Position numbers and translations under genes: made by a program. From contig JALNQF010000457.1 in assembly GCA_028456385.1 (NCBI GenBank), positions 1 to 28,820 on the forward strand: 28,820 bases of DNA, in the 5' to 3' direction. Every line of letters begins with the position of its first letter. Within the stretch, counting starts at the first letter, position 1. This stretch comes from Ophiosphaerella korrae (lineage: Eukaryota > Ascomycota > Dothideomycetes > Pleosporales > Phaeosphaeriaceae). Shown piece by piece: positions 9,118 through 20,222 of the stretch. Below the pieces are notes generated by a model. That model was not told the DNA's origin, searched no databases, and worked only from the letters and a program-made list of their open reading frames with translations.

Positions 9118-11587
9118 ATGTTTACCGATTCGTCTTCACGATCTAAAAGGCCAAAAACTCCAGAAAATTCCAAATCCCCTCCTGATCGACTTCCAGAGTT
9201 GTCAGATGTGCCTTGCTATACTTGCCGGCGGAGACATGTCAAGTGCGACCGGATACTTCCGCATTGGTAAATCTTTTGCCCCAAGGTTCTGGATTTGAAC
9301 TAAACCAATGGTGTAGCGCAAAGTGTGCCAAAAAGGGAGTTGCCTGTTTAGGTTATCGTGCGTCGCCTTAGTAACAACCATAAACTCGAATCAAGTGCTA
9401 AGAAGCTATAGGGAAGCCATTACGATGGGCAGACGGCGTAGCTGTACGAGGCAAGCTCAAGGGCAAAATGCAACCCATCGTAGACAGTAAATGCTCACTA
9501 CGAAGCTCCTGTTAGCTGGTTTATCGATCAACTAACAACTTTGTAGGTCAAGCTTTGAGTGTTTCTCATCATGCTCTCGAAGAAAGTCGTACCATAGTTC
9601 GTACAGAAGCAGCACATTTTGGTATTCACTCACTTGACAGCTGCTGTTCTGATGTTGCATCTTCTGATGCAATATTCTTGGAATTAATTAACTACCGTAA
9701 GTTCACTGGCTAGAGGCAGTGTGTTATTTCCTCGGTTCCGTGCATGATCAACTGAATAATGGAGCAGACAATACCATCATGTGTGCAGAGCCTCGGCACC
9801 TAGAACGATCCCCAATTACTATTCGCAAAGTCGCCCAAATATCACCTTACATAGCGCAAAATCTGCCACGAGACTTGTTGAACTGTATTCTTGGGACAGC
9901 TGCGGTTCACTGCGCGGTCAGGAACCCTGGCGACCGGGTTATTGAACGCCGCGCATTAGAAGCAAAGAATTTATTATATGAAGGTCTCAGTAATGCGTTT
10001 TCAGATCCACAGAATCAGCGGGCAGATGTTTTATTTGCTTGTACCACTCTGATGTTCGCAATTGACGTACGTATCAACCCCCGAGCGATCACATTACGTA
10101 TTCCTTTTACTGATATCTTTACAGGTCATAGAGAATAAAGTTGCCCGTTGGAATACGCATTTTGTTGGTGCCTTAAAGATATTGGCTTCCTCGGGAGGTA
10201 GGGAAAGATTTGCATCGTTCTTCCCACATCTGAAATTCCAACTTGCTAGCAGTACTCATTTCGAAACCATGCGCTGTATACTATCTCCGATATCTATCGA
10301 AGAACTAAACCAGCCTTCGCGCAACGGCTTAAAGACACTTTGCTTTGATCCGAAAGTGAGGGAGTCATTTTTCTTCGCTATTCCACTATGTTTGATGCGC
10401 GCAACATACGATTTGACGGCCTGTGCGCGCAACATCCTTCAGGCTCAAGGTTGTCCCTCAGCTGCTGATGTATACACGCGCGAATGGATCCTTTCAGATG
10501 TCCTCCGCTTCCAACCTGACGAGGGCGTAGACGACATCAGAAGAGCATACTATTCGAACAAGGACATGTGAGTAGATACACGCTCGATCTTTCAATCCAT
10601 TTTGAGCTAAATATGAAGCAGGACTGCCACAGAGGAACGGGCATGGCATCTAATTTCTAGTGCTTGGCGTGGAGCGATGGCGATACTTGTTTTGCGCTAT
10701 CTCTTCTTTGGACTTCCTGATCCGGAAACACCATCTCGGGCATCTACACCAACTCCTGTCACCCAACAATTCACCCAATCCACTATTTTCAATACATCAG
10801 AAGAATTCATCCAAAACTTAAGTGAAGCAACGATAAACTCCGAACTCCAAGGAACTATAGAAAACCAATTCAACCCAGAGCATTTATCTCCTGAACCACA
10901 CAGGACCGACCCATTTTCTCAAACACCCTCGCCAATGCCCTCTCCACGCCCATCTGATCAACACATCACATTTGACCATTGGCATCGTCGATACCAAATA
11001 CACGATGAAGCAATGTCTGACCTATTCTGCAACCTTCAAGCTCTATCAACATTTGGAGAAATATCTTACTTGCGATCTGCCCTTCTACCTCTAATGATCC
11101 TTGCGCTTGTTAGTCGACATGGGAGTCGTGAGCGTGCACTGTGTTTCAGTCAATTCGATTATTTCAAAGAATACATGGCACGAGAAGGCGCCACATCAAA
11201 CTCGCTCGGTGGCTCAACTCTTGATTTCGACATTCCATGGGACCGCCTTGATATTTTCTCCTCAAATGTGGAGCAACAAAAAAGCGAAACTAGCTCGTTT
11301 TTTGCGCCTCAGCTGCGCAATACAGCTCCAGAGTGGAATTGGTACACCATGCTAAAGAGAACAGAGCTGAAACCGGTTTGTGAGTAATCCACATTACCTT
11401 TAAGCTTCTCAAGCTACAACATGAACTAATTTCATGCCTAGGGCCTGTAATTGCTGGTACAGTATACCTAGAGCTGGGTACGGAGATTTGGGCTTTCAAT
11501 GCACTCAACGCATGTTGCACCCAGGACTGTTTCTCTGCATTTATGCAACCGCCTACATCTTCATCGCAGAGCTCTTCTTCGAGATAA
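9118..11587 (+). CDS. Zn2Cys6 fungal transcription factor
   Basis: Eight exons: 9118-9266, 9317-9357, 9412-9486, 9547-9696, 9720-10066, 10125-10567, 10622-11379, 11442-11587; 702 residues if all joins hold. The zinc cluster is complete after the first splice: Cys33-x2-Cys36-x6-Cys43-x6-Cys50-x2-Cys53-x6-Cys60, followed by 'GYRKPLRW' and 'GVAVRGKLKGK', the conserved segment of regulators with the Fungal_trans_2 (PF11951-type) domain. The middle region ('ADVLFACTTLMFAID', then 'WNTHFVGALKILASSGG') supports that family. Most introns are 50-61 nt with clean motifs, but the exon 4/5 junction is only 23 nt (9697-9719), far below normal; see findings. Start could instead be 9088. It would be nuclear and bind CGG-type sites; targets are unknown, the neighbouring transporter and enzyme genes being candidates. 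Confidence 0.82.
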
Positions 11588-12619
11588 CGGTGTTCTCAGC
11601 TGCAATTGAAAGAATTATCATCAGTCCGCCACCGACACCACACTTGCACTTCGCCGATCGGCTGCTCTTATACATGAAGCATATAATTTGTCCGGTACTC
11701 AGAGAGTATACAATCGATTACTTCATACTCAATGCCTCGTCGCCATGAGGGCGACCGCACCAATTCCACAGTTGCGCAACTATCGTCATTAGTGGTCAAA
11801 GCCATGACGCCATAAGCGCCAGTATCCGTCAGGCATCCTCCGCCCTCATGCCCGCCTGGTCGCATAGCCTCGATTCTCATCAAGCACAGAACACCCAAAC
11901 TATCGATTTCTTGGTATGTAACGTAATCATGAGGTTCGTATCGCCCATCTAAATAAAGGGCTGTTGGCTGCCTTTTGGGCCGCCCACCACAGGATTTCTG
12001 ATCCAAGACCCTTTTTTCTCTATTGTATTTTTAAGTCAGTTTCTTTCAGGTTCTAGTTTTCGTCTATTATCTTCCGTTTTATTTTTCATTTAGACTGTCA
12101 ATTTCATATCTTAACATAAGTGTCAATGCTCTCAACTTTCAAAGGCTGTCTTATACCTTTTTCATTCCATATACGTATCGAAAATAGTTTTCCATTTCAG
12201 ATTTTTCTGTCAATACAACGACTAATGTGTTACGGGTCGGTCCTGGTGAGTTGAAAGGGGCAAATGTTTTCTCATCTATGGCTGTTTGTCTCACTCATAG
12301 TTTTGGGCCTCATATTCCGCTCTGCGAGTGTAGAATTAGCAGTCCGCACATGTTGTTCCGGTGGCAGAGATAGAGCAGGGCTTGTGGTAATAAAAAAGAA
12401 GGCGATTGCTGAACAGCTATGAATAAGAACGTGCTCCAAGATGTTGCACGAAGTTTAAGATACTAGAACACATGTCACTGAACGCAAGATGCAGAATGTT
12501 TGAAATTGGCACACATATTCAATGCCGAAGGCTTTTCCTACCCATTAGATTCAAAAGAGGGATTGGCACTCGCGGGTCTGTAGAACTCTAGTCCCTATGT
12601 TGCCCTCATAATCAATATC
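11588..12619. other. Intergenic between convergent regulator and transporter
   Basis: Holds the 3' ends of the two genes, a T-rich stretch near 12008-12100, and the doubtful minus-strand frame listed separately. Nothing else is supported. Confidence 0.55.
11668..12006 (-). CDS. Doubtful small ORF or gene fragment
   Basis: An open frame of 112 codons. From residue 17 the composition is protein-like: 'LYLDGRYEPHDYVTYQEID' then 'GGGCLTDTGAYGVMALTT' and 'SCATVELVRS', with balanced charge and few low-complexity runs, unlike the shadow frames nearby. No signal peptide, domain or homologue is recognised. It may be the last exon of a gene whose 5' part is lost, a short genuine gene, or chance. A CCCTTTATTTAG acceptor-like string near 11950 could mark an upstream splice, but I find no convincing upstream exon. 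It lies in the 3' flank of the regulator on the opposite strand. Confidence 0.3.
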   Translation of the reverse strand: MDQKSCGGRPKRQPTALYLDGRYEPHDYVTYQEIDSLGVLCLMRIEAMRPGGHEGGGCLTDTGAYGVMALTTNDDSCATVELVRSPSWRRGIEYEVIDCILSEYRTNYMLHV

Positions 12620-15050
12620 CTAATTCACCTCCTTTGTCATATTAACTCCTTTCTCCTCGCTGGTTTTAACACTATGTCCATTTCCCAAACTATGCCCATC
12701 GTTATTACGCACAGTATCCAGCAGCGCGCCCTCCACGCCTCCTTCGAAGTGGTACAACGGCTTCAACTCTGCCGTTCTATTCCGTAGTATCCAGCGCTTC
12801 CACCACCATGGTAGCGCGACATTAACATTGTAGCTAACAAACCTCTTTGTCGGTACGCCAAAGATGTAGTCAAGTTCTTCAAGCGTTCGCTGTTTTGTTT
12901 CCGGAAGCCAGAAGAATATCATGATGAATGCAACAACATTGAGGCCTGCATAAAAGCCAAAGGCTCCAGTAGGCGTGAATGCGTGTAAGATGAGCGGGAA
13001 GGATATGGATAGTACAGCGGCCCAGAATAAACAGGTTGCGACGGCCCAGCCCATGCCAACCTCACGGTGAGAACTGGTATTTTGTTGTTAGTATCCCTGG
13101 ATATCAGTTTCCGATGTCAGAACTTACAGAGGAAAGCATTCAGCAGAATATGTAAACGGAACTGGTCCTTCTCCAGGTGAATAAAATGCGCCAAATATGT
13201 AAATGAATGTAGCTATCAGCCCAAGGTGAGCGGCCGAATCCTTTGGAATATAGAAACAAAAACCGGCTGCGAGCAGGGGCCAAGCCATGTTTGGGAATGT
13301 GAAAAGAAGTAAGCTACGACGGCCGAACGTATCGATAGTCCTGTAATATCTCAATACTGATCTTCATCCTAATGAGAAGTCGTAAGCTTACCAGATAGCA
13401 GGCCAAGCAAAGACGAAGTTGACGAGACCAAAGCCAAACGAGGCGATCAAGGCTTCTTTCTCAGAGGCACCGGCTTCACGAAAGATTGTAGAGCTGTCAC
13501 CGAGTTAGTGAGTATACCCACTCGATTTCTTCTGCCCTGCGTACCTGTAAAATGCAATAATGTTTACTGAGAGCAGTTAGAGTGAAGTTGCGATATCTAT
13601 GAGCAATGATAATACGTACTACCGCACATCTGTTGCGCAATCATGACCACGAACGATGCAAGGGTTGCACGACGCACACGAGGGATCTTGAAGAGCTCGC
13701 CGAATCTGGATATATAGTTGGATTGACCGACGATCTCGGCCTCGACCTGTAGTTGCGCATGGATATAATACATGTCGCGTGCAGCTTGCACAGGACTAAA
13801 ACGGAGACGTAGGAGTGATTTCCATGCTTTACGGTATTGGTTCTTCTTTATGTACCTATTTTCAGGTCAGATTTCGATGCATATGGCTAATGATACCAGT
13901 TACCCATACCAACGTGGCGATTCCGGGCAAAGGTAAATGCCCAAAGTGAGTGGAACAGCAGGAATGAAGGCTGAACCAATTTGTAACCGCCAAGCAATGA
14001 CAGGCACTCTGTACACGGCGAGGTTGGCGCAGTACCCCAAGAAAATTCCAAAGGCTGTCCATAGTTGCCTAAATTTGTAAGTATCATTGGACGAGCAGGA
14101 TCAAATTTGCTTACCATGACATGACTAAAGCTCCCCTGATTTGTGCTGGCGAATTTTCGGCCGCGAAGATGGGCACAGTACTACCTTTCAAGCCCATACC
14201 AATTCCCCTGTCAAGTCAGCTCTTCACTTCTATACTTGTCCACATTGGCTTACATCAAGATACGTGTAATAAACAGTTGTTCCCAACTCTGGGCGAGCGC
14301 GCCGCCGATGGGAGTGAGTAAACAGAAGATAGCTGACACAAAGATAGTCCCACGACGGCCAATAAAGTAGTTGCAGGGATCGCTCAGCCAACACCCGATG
14401 AGTGCAGACCCGATGTACGGGCCAGCATTAACAAGGCCAACGATGAGATTATGGGTCCATCTGTCTGGATGGCCCTCGTTATCACCTTGACCAATTCCGA
14501 ACTCGACCGGGAAGCTCAAATTAGCTCCGTTAGATCCAGTCTGGTCCCATCCTCTGTATCCTTGATCAGATAAATTCAATATCATGTCGAACATGTACTC
14601 ACTGGACAGCAGCACCGATAGAGCATACAATAACAGTAATATATAGCTGAAGTGGATGCTTCCATTTGTGAGCCCTTTCTTTTCGCAAATGTTCTTTATC
14701 TTCTTCTTCTAGCATCTCAATGTCTTCCAGGCGAGCTGGATCCTGGGCAACGAGAGCACCTTTCTTGAGGTAGCCAACTACGTCGCCAAGGTCCTTATCG
14801 GCGGCGAACTCTTCAACGTCACGCATGAGAACATCGTATGGGATTCCAGAGAGGGGGTTGGAGACTCTGGATACAATTTAGAACTTTCTAACGTATTATA
14901 GACTTCAAGATAAACAACTTACCTCGCATCAATATTCTTATTCAGGTTGAGCGACGCCAAGGTGCCACGGCGACCTCCATCCACACTAGTATGATCTTGT
15001 TGGGCGGTAGTGATCTCGCCCTCTGTCTTGTTTACGCTTGGATCCGACAT
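12620..15050 (-). CDS. MFS sugar transporter
   Basis: Ten exons in order: 15050-14923, 14866-14603, 14553-14254, 14207-14115, 14068-13910, 13855-13623, 13566-13545, 13493-13392, 13340-13128, 13073-12620; 655 residues, every join in frame, all introns 46-56 nt. Family marks of the sugar porter group: '[16 protein letters not shown]' after the second helix, '[21 protein letters not shown]' in helix 4, 'PESPRWY' at about 310-316, 'DTFGRR' at about 437-442, '[15 protein letters not shown]' in helix 10 and 'PETKQRT' at about 562 after helix 12. About twelve membrane helices are expected. The N-terminal 110 residues are long, acidic and cytosolic, with a further cytosolic tail. It resembles the fungal polyol/inositol-type sugar porters more than HXT hexose carriers, but the substrate cannot be read from sequence. 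It would import a sugar or polyol by proton symport at the plasma membrane. Confidence 0.9.
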
Positions 15051-16501
15051 AATGGCAGAGGCTTCGAGCGTTAAGCTTGATCAAGTGTCCACACACAACA
15101 ATTCTGACATTCAGAAGGAAGTTCTGCAACGGCAGGGCGCCACTATTATATACCCGGGACAACCCAACCACCCCGGTACCTTCATGAAATCGATCGATGG
15201 GCCCAACACCCGGAACTGCTCACCATCAGGTTACAGGGCCACGGTGATATCATGCTTCATTCCCAACGTTTTGGCAGCAAAGCTTATCATCTTCTCACAG
15301 GGCTTTTAGACATGGCCAAGGATACCCCACTGCTGAGCATTGCCAGAAAGCGTGTTGCCGAGACGCAGCAATGGGACTGCATGACTGAAAGTCGGGTTTG
15401 GAACGGTCTGGGAGGGTCATCAATGGCCAGCTTATGCTGAACGCCAAGTTGGTCTTCACAGACTTCAGTGTCTTCTGTTGCGGAACCTATGGGGAAGTTG
15501 GCCAAGGTTCCAAGGTTGGACAAGAGTGTCTCAAGACGCTGACATCTTTACCGGTCGTTCCTCGGCCTGCTGGACTGGATAGCATATAAAAATATCGTGC
15601 GGGGCTGAAAAACGTTCATGGAATGTGCTCAACGCGCTTCAGGCACACTTCTTGCATTCCTAGGATATAAGGTGAGATGGATGAAGTTGTCCGACACGGA
15701 TGGGATAATGAATAGAGGTCGCGTACGCAAGAGCGGAGTGCCGAATATGGGGAGTGGAGACTGCCAAGCAAACAGCATGCGGGGGTGGAATTAGGCCAGC
15801 TGCAAAATTGGATCACATTTGTCCTTGGCCAGCACTATATGGTCTCTTTACGCATCTCCAGCCGTCTTCGATATCTTGAGCCGGCTTGGGAACCGGGTTG
15901 AAAATCCTGGTCTTGAAAAGTGTTTTTGAGGTAGTGACGAATATGACCCAACAGCCCTCATTAGAGCGTTGTTCACGATGATAACATAAATGACGGTAGT
16001 TGGGCAATTTCATTACGAAGATGGTCTGATGCTTTAGGGACAACACTGACCCAATAATACATGGAAAGGATGCCTTCAAAGGACTATGCTAAGTGCCTCA
16101 CCCGTGAGCCACTGGATACCGCAGCTGTAATGAGCCTCTTTCGCGGTGTTCCGAATACAAAAACAACCTCGTTGCAGTGATAGGATTGATGACTGACTCG
16201 ATCACCGATGGAAGAGGCGGGATGTCGGACTAGGTTAGCGCAATTTTCTGATGTCCCAGCTTGGTGCTACGAATCAGTGCGTAAGAACCCAATTTGCAAA
16301 ACTCTATGAATTATTCAGAAGCATAGACACGCTAGCTTGACGTTTTCCTACCTGAAGACAAAAAAGGGTGCGGAATTTGGTGGAATATGCCCAACGTCGG
16401 TCCTGCAAGCAAAGAGGAAAGACGCTATCTAGCCACTGTGCCGCACTGCAAATCACATCACACCCCACCATGTCCACAACACTGAACAAAGCCGCATCAC
16501 A
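15051..16501. other. Divergent promoter region, transporter and ThDP enzyme
   Basis: A 1.45-kb stretch between two genes transcribed away from each other. The open frames in it are short, overlap on both strands and are not protein-like. It should contain both promoters and may allow co-regulation. Confidence 0.6.
15145..15152 (-). promoter_or_regulatory. TATA box of MFS transporter
   Basis: Read on the minus strand this is TATATAAT, about 95 nt before the transporter start at 15050. Just upstream on that strand lie a CCCGGG palindrome (15154-15159) and a second CCGG-containing stretch near 15173-15180, possible binding half-sites for zinc cluster regulators. Confidence 0.5.
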
Positions 16502-18671
16502 ATGTATAGTCTGGCAAGAAAACTGCAAATCGGACGCGGGCTTGTCCCAAACGTCGTTTCTCCGACGATAGCAAGCTACCGCATGTTTCATTGCGTACCA
16601 ACCAGACACGAAAATCATGCGTTACCTTGGCCTGTCTCAATAAGTCGACACAGCACGTTGAGAAAATTCTCAGAAGTGGTGGCCAACCAGGAAAAGAGGC
16701 CACCACCGGAAAGGTAAATCATATATTCTTTTCCTGTGGCAAAATAATTCGTTGATGATTTGTCAGCATGATCACTCGGTTAACTAATAGGGTACAGTTA
16801 CACCACAGCATTTGCCATTTTTGAGGGACTTTGGGAGGTAAGACTCTGCCTATCTCTAATTTTGAAATATGTGTTAATTTTATATGTAGGCTGGCGTGAC
16901 AAAATGCTTTGTCAATGTCGGGTCAGACCACCCTCCCATTCTTGAAGCCTTCGTCAAAGGCAAAAGGGAGCGACCACATGCGTTCCCGCAAATGATAACA
17001 TGTCCCGCCGAAGTGACTGCTATATCAATCGCTGACGGGTATGCTCGCATATCGGGAAAGCCTCAAGCAGTTCTTGTTCACGTAGACGTTGGCACCCAAG
17101 CCCTCGGTCAAGGTGTTCACAATGCGAGTATTGCTCGTGTCCCTGTCTTTATCCTCGCTGGGTTGTGTCCATTCACAGAATCTGATGAGATGATTGGATC
17201 CAAAACCGAGTACAGCAACTGGTTACAAGATGCTCATGATCAAACAGCTATTGTGCGCCAGTACTGCCGCTACACTGGCGAGGTACGCACAGGGCTCAAT
17301 GTCAAGCAATTGGTCGGACGAGCTCTTCAATTTGCAGAGAGTGCTCCAAAAGGGCCGGTGTATCTCACAGCTGCAAGAGAAGTCCTTGCACAAGAAACCA
17401 AGCCTATGTCGCTAGACCAGGAGCAGTGGGTGCCTATCGGGCCAAGTGCGCTACCAGCCGACGCAGTTCAGAAAATTGCAGCTGCTCTTATTAGTGCTGA
17501 GCGACCTCTGATCATCACCGGTTACTCCGGTCGAGATCGACGCACACCAGGGCTTCTCGTTGCACTAGCAGATCTCATCCTAGGCATTCGCATCCATGAT
17601 ACAGGTGGAAGCGATATGTGTTTTCCTACATCACATCCTGCATCCGAAGGATTTCGCTTGGGTACAGACAAGTGCACCCAAGATGCGGATGTGATATTCC
17701 TTCTCGATTGCGATTTACCATGGACACCATCGAAAAATCAACCTGCAAAGAGTACAAAGGTATATCATGTCGATATTGACCCCCTGAATCAGCAACTTAG
17801 GGTCTCGTTCTTTCCTGCACATGGGCGATGGCGAGCTGATAGCTTCACGGCGCTTACACAGCTTGTAGAGTTCATAAAGAGTGATCAGGAATCGATCGAT
17901 ATTCTTCAAGATCCAGCATATATCGCTCGTGGCAGAAAGCAAATAGAAGCGCATAGGGCTCGGCTGGTGGCTATACAGGAACAGATACAGTCTTGTCTCG
18001 GTGATGACGAAAAGCTGAATGGAAATAATGTGGGCGGTCTTCTGAGGGCTGGACTTCCAGAATCTACCACCTTTGTTGTCGAAGCTGTCACTAATAGCCA
18101 GACCATGCACGATCAACTTCAGCCTAGTCGACCTGGAGGTTGGATAAACTGTGGCGCTACTGGAATAGGCTGGAGCAATGGAGCAGCGCTCGGTGTCAAG
18201 ATGGCACTACAAGATCAGGAGGCCCATGTGGGCGTGAAATCCACCATAGTGTGCCAGATCATTGGTGACGGCAGTTTTATGTGTGCAGCACCTTCAAGCG
18301 CGTTGTGGGTAGCGAGCAAATACCAGGTTCCAATCCTGACGATTGTGTTGAACAACGGAGGTGAGACATTCAATGAAACTAAACTTGACCGATGCTAACA
18401 AGAATTTGTAGGATGGAAAGCGCCTCGAAATTCTGTCGAAATGGTTTATCCAAACGGAATTAACAAATCTGCTACGGAAGATGAGCTGAACATCTCGTTC
18501 CGGCCGTCTCCGAACTACGCAGCACTTGCGGAAGCAGCGGTTGGCACTCGTGAAGGTTGGATGAAAGCCGTTCAGGTCCGTACTGTAGGTGAGTTGAAAG
18601 AAGCGTTGCAACAAGCTGTAGTAAGAGTTGGTGATGGAAAGAAGGCTATGTTCATTGAAGTCTTGATATAA
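16502..18671 (+). CDS. ThDP-dependent enzyme, acetolactate-synthase-like
   Basis: Exons 16502-16713, 16798-16837, 16890-18360 and 18412-18671 give 660 residues. The first acceptor is the CAG ending at 16797; the nearer TAG would break the frame. 'YTTAFAIFEGLWEAG' and 'NVGSDHPPILEAF' open the pyrimidine-binding domain; Glu125 in 'CPAEVTA' sits where the cofactor-activating glutamate is found. 'VHVDVGTQALGQGVHNA' and 'GPVYLTAARE' are typical of the acetolactate synthase/benzoylformate decarboxylase superfamily. The ThDP/Mg site is 'GDGS' at 543-546 with 'NN' at 572-573, the expected spacing. Residues 1-65 are rich in Arg, Ser and His and poor in acids early on, so mitochondrial import is plausible. 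It is not the canonical Ilv2 of valine/isoleucine synthesis by eye; substrate unknown. Met at 16583 is an alternative start. Confidence 0.85.
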
Positions 18672-18844
18672 ACCGTAGTACAATCTACTAGGTAAACGTG
18701 AGCCTCCCGCTTAGCATGTTTTGTCGCGCCTTCGCGCTCTCCACCGTCTCTCTTCTCAACCGTTCAACATTTCGCACGTACGGCTCACCATGGCAGCGTA
18801 TATTAATATCTGTTCGCAGGGTGTATTAACTTTTATACATAGAA

Positions 18845-20195
18845 TTGCATTTTGCTTACGAAATGTTAGGGACCGTCTACTTTGCTGCACACCGTTCTAC
18901 GGAAGACGATGACATGCTACAACTATATTCTAGAAAGCTTATAGGCGTGGCAAAAGGTATGCAATATTATCTTCTAATAATAGCATCAAAGGCACTCACA
19001 GACAAAGAATCTACCTTTATTACTTTATATTCGCAGGTCGCTCAGGATTGGTATCAGCAGGACGACATCGTCAAACCCTTTTACGATCGCCGATGCGTTT
19101 CCATTGGGGCGATCTGGACCTTTAACCTTGGTAGCGATATCTTGCAGCTAGACAAGAAGGATTGTAGCCTCTGGGTTTCCCTCAACCTTGTTCGCCAACG
19201 TTCTATAACTATTTCCGATCTGGAGCCTTACGAACGACCGCCGACACTCACTAGACACGCCTTGCAATCTGTCTGTCCAGCTACGCGCCGGAAAATAAGA
19301 CGCAATCAGATTGACGTGCAGTGACTCCAGCGATACAGGGCTTTTATTACTAGGATACTTACCGATTTTGCTATTCCAATGGAGGCACGTCCTTTGCGGT
19401 AATTACAACAACTCTACGTTTCGAAGGCTTGCATACGCAGTTATTAGGATTGTTACTCTAGAATTTACTGTTAAAGAAGCAATACTCTCACGCCAGGGCC
19501 GTGGCGGCTTCTTAGTCTGGTTACATAATCTTCCAGAGTGGGATTTTGCAAGCGGACACATCGTCAGGGTTGGTAAGACGTCTATTGTTACATGCCAACA
19601 TGCTCTGCACGCTATTACACTGATTCGAGAGGATTTTGCAAAGCAGGTCCAATCTACCCCCAATTTCGGCGATAACAGCCTAACTTACCTTGTACTGTTA
19701 GTGCGAGAGCTAATGCTGTGTCGGATGAACTGCAATCTCGAAAAATACACGGAACCCGAGCGTTTCTTTGATGGGACGCAACCTCCTTCCGACGAAGTTA
19801 TTGAGTTCCTTCTCCAAGCCATGCAGACTAGCCCCTCCACAGCGCCTCTTCGCAACCTCCCTATTGAGCTTCAGGATATAATCCTCGACAAGGTATCAGC
19901 AGGACCAATTGAGAGCGCTAGGGTTGGCTGCCTACTCAACGCTGGGTCGGTTTTTACATGGAGGTGTGGCAACCGAAATACTGAAAGGGAAGAAGGTCAT
20001 CGGAATAGAACGCCTTGGACTCCTGTGGAGTCGCATATTTGGTTCGGTAGTCACTCCAGTGGTATCGCATACAAGCAAACGTGTTCGAAACACCTATTGA
20101 CGGCCTATCTGCTAGTCTACGCGGACGGCATTGGGTTATCCATACGACTACATATACTCGCTAAACCGACTCATCAAATGTACATCTTCTCGTAA
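18845..20195 (+). pseudogene. Decayed hypothetical gene (stop codon and frameshift)
   Basis: Protein-like sequence runs in one frame from about 18845 ('IWTFNLGSDILQLDKKDCSLW', 'ISDLEPYERPPTLTRHAL') to a TGA at 19322. The same frame then continues as 'LQRYRAFITRIL' and 'IPMEARPLR' until TAA at 19400. From about 19420 to 20080 the coding pattern moves to another frame: 'GGFLVWLHNLPEWDFASG', 'TPNFGDNSLTYLVLLVRELM', 'PSDEVIEFLLQAMQTSPS', then 'LRNLPIELQDIILDKVS' and 'TPVESHIWFG'. The last part resembles an F-box-like 'LPxELQDxIL' motif followed by a block I associate with uncharacterised Dothideomycete proteins. One premature stop plus one frame break means it is probably non-functional. A sequencing error could mimic this. 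The 5' end is unclear; a Met at 18790 lies upstream in another frame. Confidence 0.6.
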
Positions 20196-20222
20196 AGCAA
20201 GTGGATCCAACATACTCGTAAT

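Noticed and set aside
18959..19036. An intron GTATGC...TCGCAG in the decayed gene
   Set aside because: Splicing it moves the following protein-like sequence out of frame, whereas the unspliced frame reads on well.
18845..20195. RIP as the cause of the premature TGA
   Set aside because: The implied G-to-A change is in CpC rather than CpA context on the opposite strand, and the surrounding DNA is not unusually TA-rich.
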